DNA of 64,000 nucleotides from Nitrosomonas nitrosa (GTDB taxonomy: Bacteria > Pseudomonadota > Gammaproteobacteria > Burkholderiales > Nitrosomonadaceae): positions 28,035 to 92,034 of the forward strand of contig NZ_QAOO01000015.1 in assembly GCF_003051105.1 (NCBI RefSeq). Direction: 5' to 3'. The notes under the pieces are model-generated. The model had not been told where the DNA came from, did not search any database, and saw only the letters and a list, made by a program, of their open reading frames with translations. Positions within the stretch are counted from its first letter, which is position 1; every line of letters begins with the position of its first letter. Positions 61,983 through 64,000 of this stretch are shown piece after piece. The position numbers and the translations under genes are program-made.

Positions 61983-64000
61983 TTGAACAAGCAGGATATT
62001 GCCGAGCGGTTTGCCACACTTACCCCTGAAAAACAAAAGGTATTTCTCAGTACATTGAAGGAGCGAGGTATCGATTTCTCGCTTCTGCCCATCGTTCAAC
62101 AGCCGGTTGAGAAACGACATATTCTTTCTTACGCGCAACAGCGTCATTGGTTTTTATGGCAACTGGATCCTCAGAGCACAGCCTATCACTTAGGGGGGGC
62201 TTTGCACCTGCGGGGTAAGCTGGATCGGTCGGTGCTGGAAGAAAGCTTTCAGATACTGGTGGCGCGGCATGAAGCATTGCGTACGGTATTCCGTGCCAAT
62301 GCACAAGGTCTACCCGAGCAGATTATCGAGCCGGCAGGGTGTTTCAAACTAACCGTGATCGATTTGCGTACTGTGCCGGCAACACAGCGCGCAGCCCGCG
62401 TGTGGGAGGAAGCGATCCGTATTCATACTACGCCCTTTGATCTTACCCAAGGACCCTTATTGCGCGTGGCTCTGCTGCAGGTCGAACCGGAAGAACATCA
62501 TCTGGTGGTGGTAATGCACCACATCATCTCGGATGCCTGGTCCAACCGTATTATCATCGACGAATTCGCTGCTTGTTATCGTGCGCTTAGTGAAGGGCAG
62601 CCGATAGCTTTGCCACCGCTTCCGATTCAATATGTGGATTATGCGATCTGGCAGCGTTCCTTTCTGGAAGCGGGCGAGAAAGAACGGCAATTGGCCTACT
62701 GGCGCAGCCAACTGGGTGAAACTCACCCTGTGTTGCAATTACCGACCGATCACCCTCGTTCATCGACGGGTAGCTACCGTGCAGCTCATCACGATTTTGC
62801 CCTACCCGCGGCGCTGATGGCGCGCTTGCAGCGGCAGGTGCAGGCACATGGCGTCACGCTGTTCATGGGGCTGCTGACAGGTTTCCAAGCATTGTTATAC
62901 CGTTATACCGGGCAAAGCGAGATACGGGTGGGTGTACCGATCGCCAACCGCCAGCGCGTGGAAATCGAAAACCTAGTGGGATTCTTTGTCAATACGCAAG
63001 TGTTGTGTAACCGGATCAACGGGCGCATGCCGCTGGAACGGCTGCTCGAACAAACCCGAGACGCCGCTCTAGGTGCACAAACTTATCAAGATCTGCCCTT
63101 TGAGCAACTGGTCGAAGCGCTTCAGCCAGAGCGCAATCTGAACCTGAATCCATTGTTCCAGGTGATGTTCAATCATTTGCGCGAAGATGAGCACACGCTG
63201 TCGCAACTGCCGGGATTGACAGTGGAAGAGTACGAGCTTGGTGAACAAGGTGCGCAGTTCGAACTGACATTGGATACCGTGGAGCGGCCAGACGGCCGAG
63301 TGGAAGCGCGTTTTACCTACGCAGCTGAGTTGTTCGAGCCGCAGACCATTGTGCGCATGAGTGAACATTATCTGCGATTGCTGGAGCAACTGACAGATCA
63401 GCCCAGGCAGTGCGTGGGCGATGTGGCTTTCATGAACGAACGAGAATGGGCCCAGCTCACGGCCTGGGGCGTCAATGCACAACATTATGCCTCGGTGGAA
63501 CCGGTGCATCGCTTGATCGAACGACAGGCGCTACTCTACCCGAACGCAACGGCACTGATTTTTGGCGATACGGAACTGAGTTACGCGCAACTGAACCGGC
63601 GTGCGAACCGGCTGGCGCACCGGTTGATCGCACTGGGCATTCAACCCGAAAGCCGGGTAGGGATCGCGGTCGAACGCTCGATTGACATGATCGTGGGACT
63701 GCTTGCCATTCTCAAGGCAGGCGGCGCGTATGTGCCGCTCGACCCGGATTATCCGCGTGACCGGCTGCAATACATGGTGACTGACAGCGGCATCGGGTTG
63801 CTGCTCACCCAGCAAGCGATTGAAGCACGCATTCCACATCCTGCCCATGGCAACGTGCTGTTGCTGGATACGCTGGATCTGGACGATACGTCTGATGACA
63901 ATCCGGCGGTTACCCTGCATGACGAGCATCTCGCCTATATCATCTATACCTCCGGCTCCACCGGTAAACCGAAAGGGGTGGCGGTGGCGCACGGGCCACT
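61983..64000 (+). CDS. NRPS module C-A..., 3' end outside the window
   Basis: An open frame from TTG 61983 runs to the last base of the window (672 codons). It begins NKQDIAERFATLTPEKQKVF, then a condensation domain with SYAQQRHWFLWQLDP, MHHIISDAWSNR and DLPFEQLVEALQP, and an adenylation domain that is cut just after IIYTSGSTGKPKG. The sequence is highly similar to the preceding module, including the unusual HHIISDA. TTG is the only suitable start near the previous stop; GGAG lies 13 bases upstream. The rest of the module and any terminal thioesterase are beyond the window. Confidence 0.92.
   Translation, partial: MNKQDIAERFATLTPEKQKVFLSTLKERGIDFSLLPIVQQPVEKRHILSYAQQRHWFLWQLDPQSTAYHLGGALHLRGKLDRSVLEESFQILVARHEALRTVFRANAQGLPEQIIEPAGCFKLTVIDLRTVPATQRAARVWEEAIRIHTTPFDLTQGPLLRVALLQVEPEEHHLVVVMHHIISDAWSNRIIIDEFAACYRALSEGQPIALPPLPIQYVDYAIWQRSFLEAGEKERQLAYWRSQLGETHPVLQLPTDHPRSSTGSYRAAHHDFALPAALMARLQRQVQAHGVTLFMGLLTGFQALLYRYTGQSEIRVGVPIANRQRVEIENLVGFFVNTQVLCNRINGRMPLERLLEQTRDAALGAQTYQDLPFEQLVEALQPERNLNLNPLFQVMFNHLREDEHTLSQLPGLTVEEYELGEQGAQFELTLDTVERPDGRVEARFTYAAELFEPQTIVRMSEHYLRLLEQLTDQPRQCVGDVAFMNEREWAQLTAWGVNAQHYASVEPVHRLIERQALLYPNATALIFGDTELSYAQLNRRANRLAHRLIALGIQPESRVGIAVERSIDMIVGLLAILKAGGAYVPLDPDYPRDRLQYMVTDSGIGLLLTQQAIEARIPHPAHGNVLLLDTLDLDDTSDDNPAVTLHDEHLAYIIYTSGSTGKPKGVAVAHGP
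63514..63906 (+). repeat. Duplicated A-domain segment, copy 2
   Basis: This is the second copy of the segment at 60148-60540, roughly 96 percent identical by eye. The similarity continues to the window end. It suggests recent module duplication or gene conversion. Confidence 0.85.

Noticed and set aside
1..64000. CRISPR arrays, tRNA or rRNA genes, intact insertion sequences
   Set aside because: I saw no regularly spaced repeats, tRNA-like cloverleafs, rRNA sequence or transposase-like proteins; a formal scan was not possible.

Overview
The window looks like the chromosome of a betaproteobacterium, most probably an ammonia oxidiser of the Nitrosomonas type. This rests on gene order and protein style (ubiE-DUF971; mlaFEDCB-yadGH-bolA; ubiH-dusB-fis-purH-purD), moderate GC and many membrane and secreted proteins. 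The genus is inferred; no rRNA or ammonia-oxidation gene lies in the window.

Left arm (1-3800): a metal-efflux area read leftwards. It holds the first codons of a CzcA-like RND pump, a CzcI-like His-rich secreted protein and a GC-rich P1B-type metal ATPase (SPC and HEGST motifs). Two decayed genes lie upstream of the ATPase: a small zinc-ribbon protein with a strong ribosome site and a stop codon inside its second Cys pair, and a possible PII-like remnant. Positions 3800-10580 hold an extracytoplasmic redox or metal module: two unknown secreted proteins preceded by copies of a 17-bp palindrome, then a TlpA-like thioredoxin, a DUF4266 lipoprotein, a DUF3570 barrel fused to a His/Met-rich second barrel, and ApbE. 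The DUF3570 protein carries a DxxSGATxxS sequence like those flavinylated by ApbE.

Middle (10587-45430): mostly housekeeping genes. These include ubiE, DUF971, phoB-phoR, a PLP decarboxylase with a receiver-like N-terminus, a heme-copper oxidase operon (coxB, coxA-III fusion, small membrane protein, CtaG; the K-channel lysine is Gln), dgkA, a thermonuclease lipoprotein, an AGCS symporter, the Mla lipid-transport operon with yadGH and bolA, the dusB-fis-purH-purD line preceded by a ubiH-type monooxygenase, lemA with two TPM-domain genes, argA, rsmE, a thioredoxin-like protein, an inositol-monophosphatase-family enzyme and trkA-trkH.

Right arm (45431-64000): a 745-bp gene-free stretch with Fur-box-like sites leads into a biosynthetic cluster: ECF sigma factor, MbtH, type II thioesterase, Sfp-type phosphopantetheinyl transferase, FAAL-ACP-C-A-PCP synthetase, KS-AT-KR-ACP polyketide synthase, C-A-PCP synthetase and a further synthetase cut by the window end. 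The logic is acyl activation, one amino acid, one reduced malonate extension (beta-hydroxy), then further amino acids. Iron-type regulation and the layout suggest a lipopeptide siderophore, with general resemblance to cupriachelin/taiwachelin-type clusters as recalled. The product cannot be read from this window.
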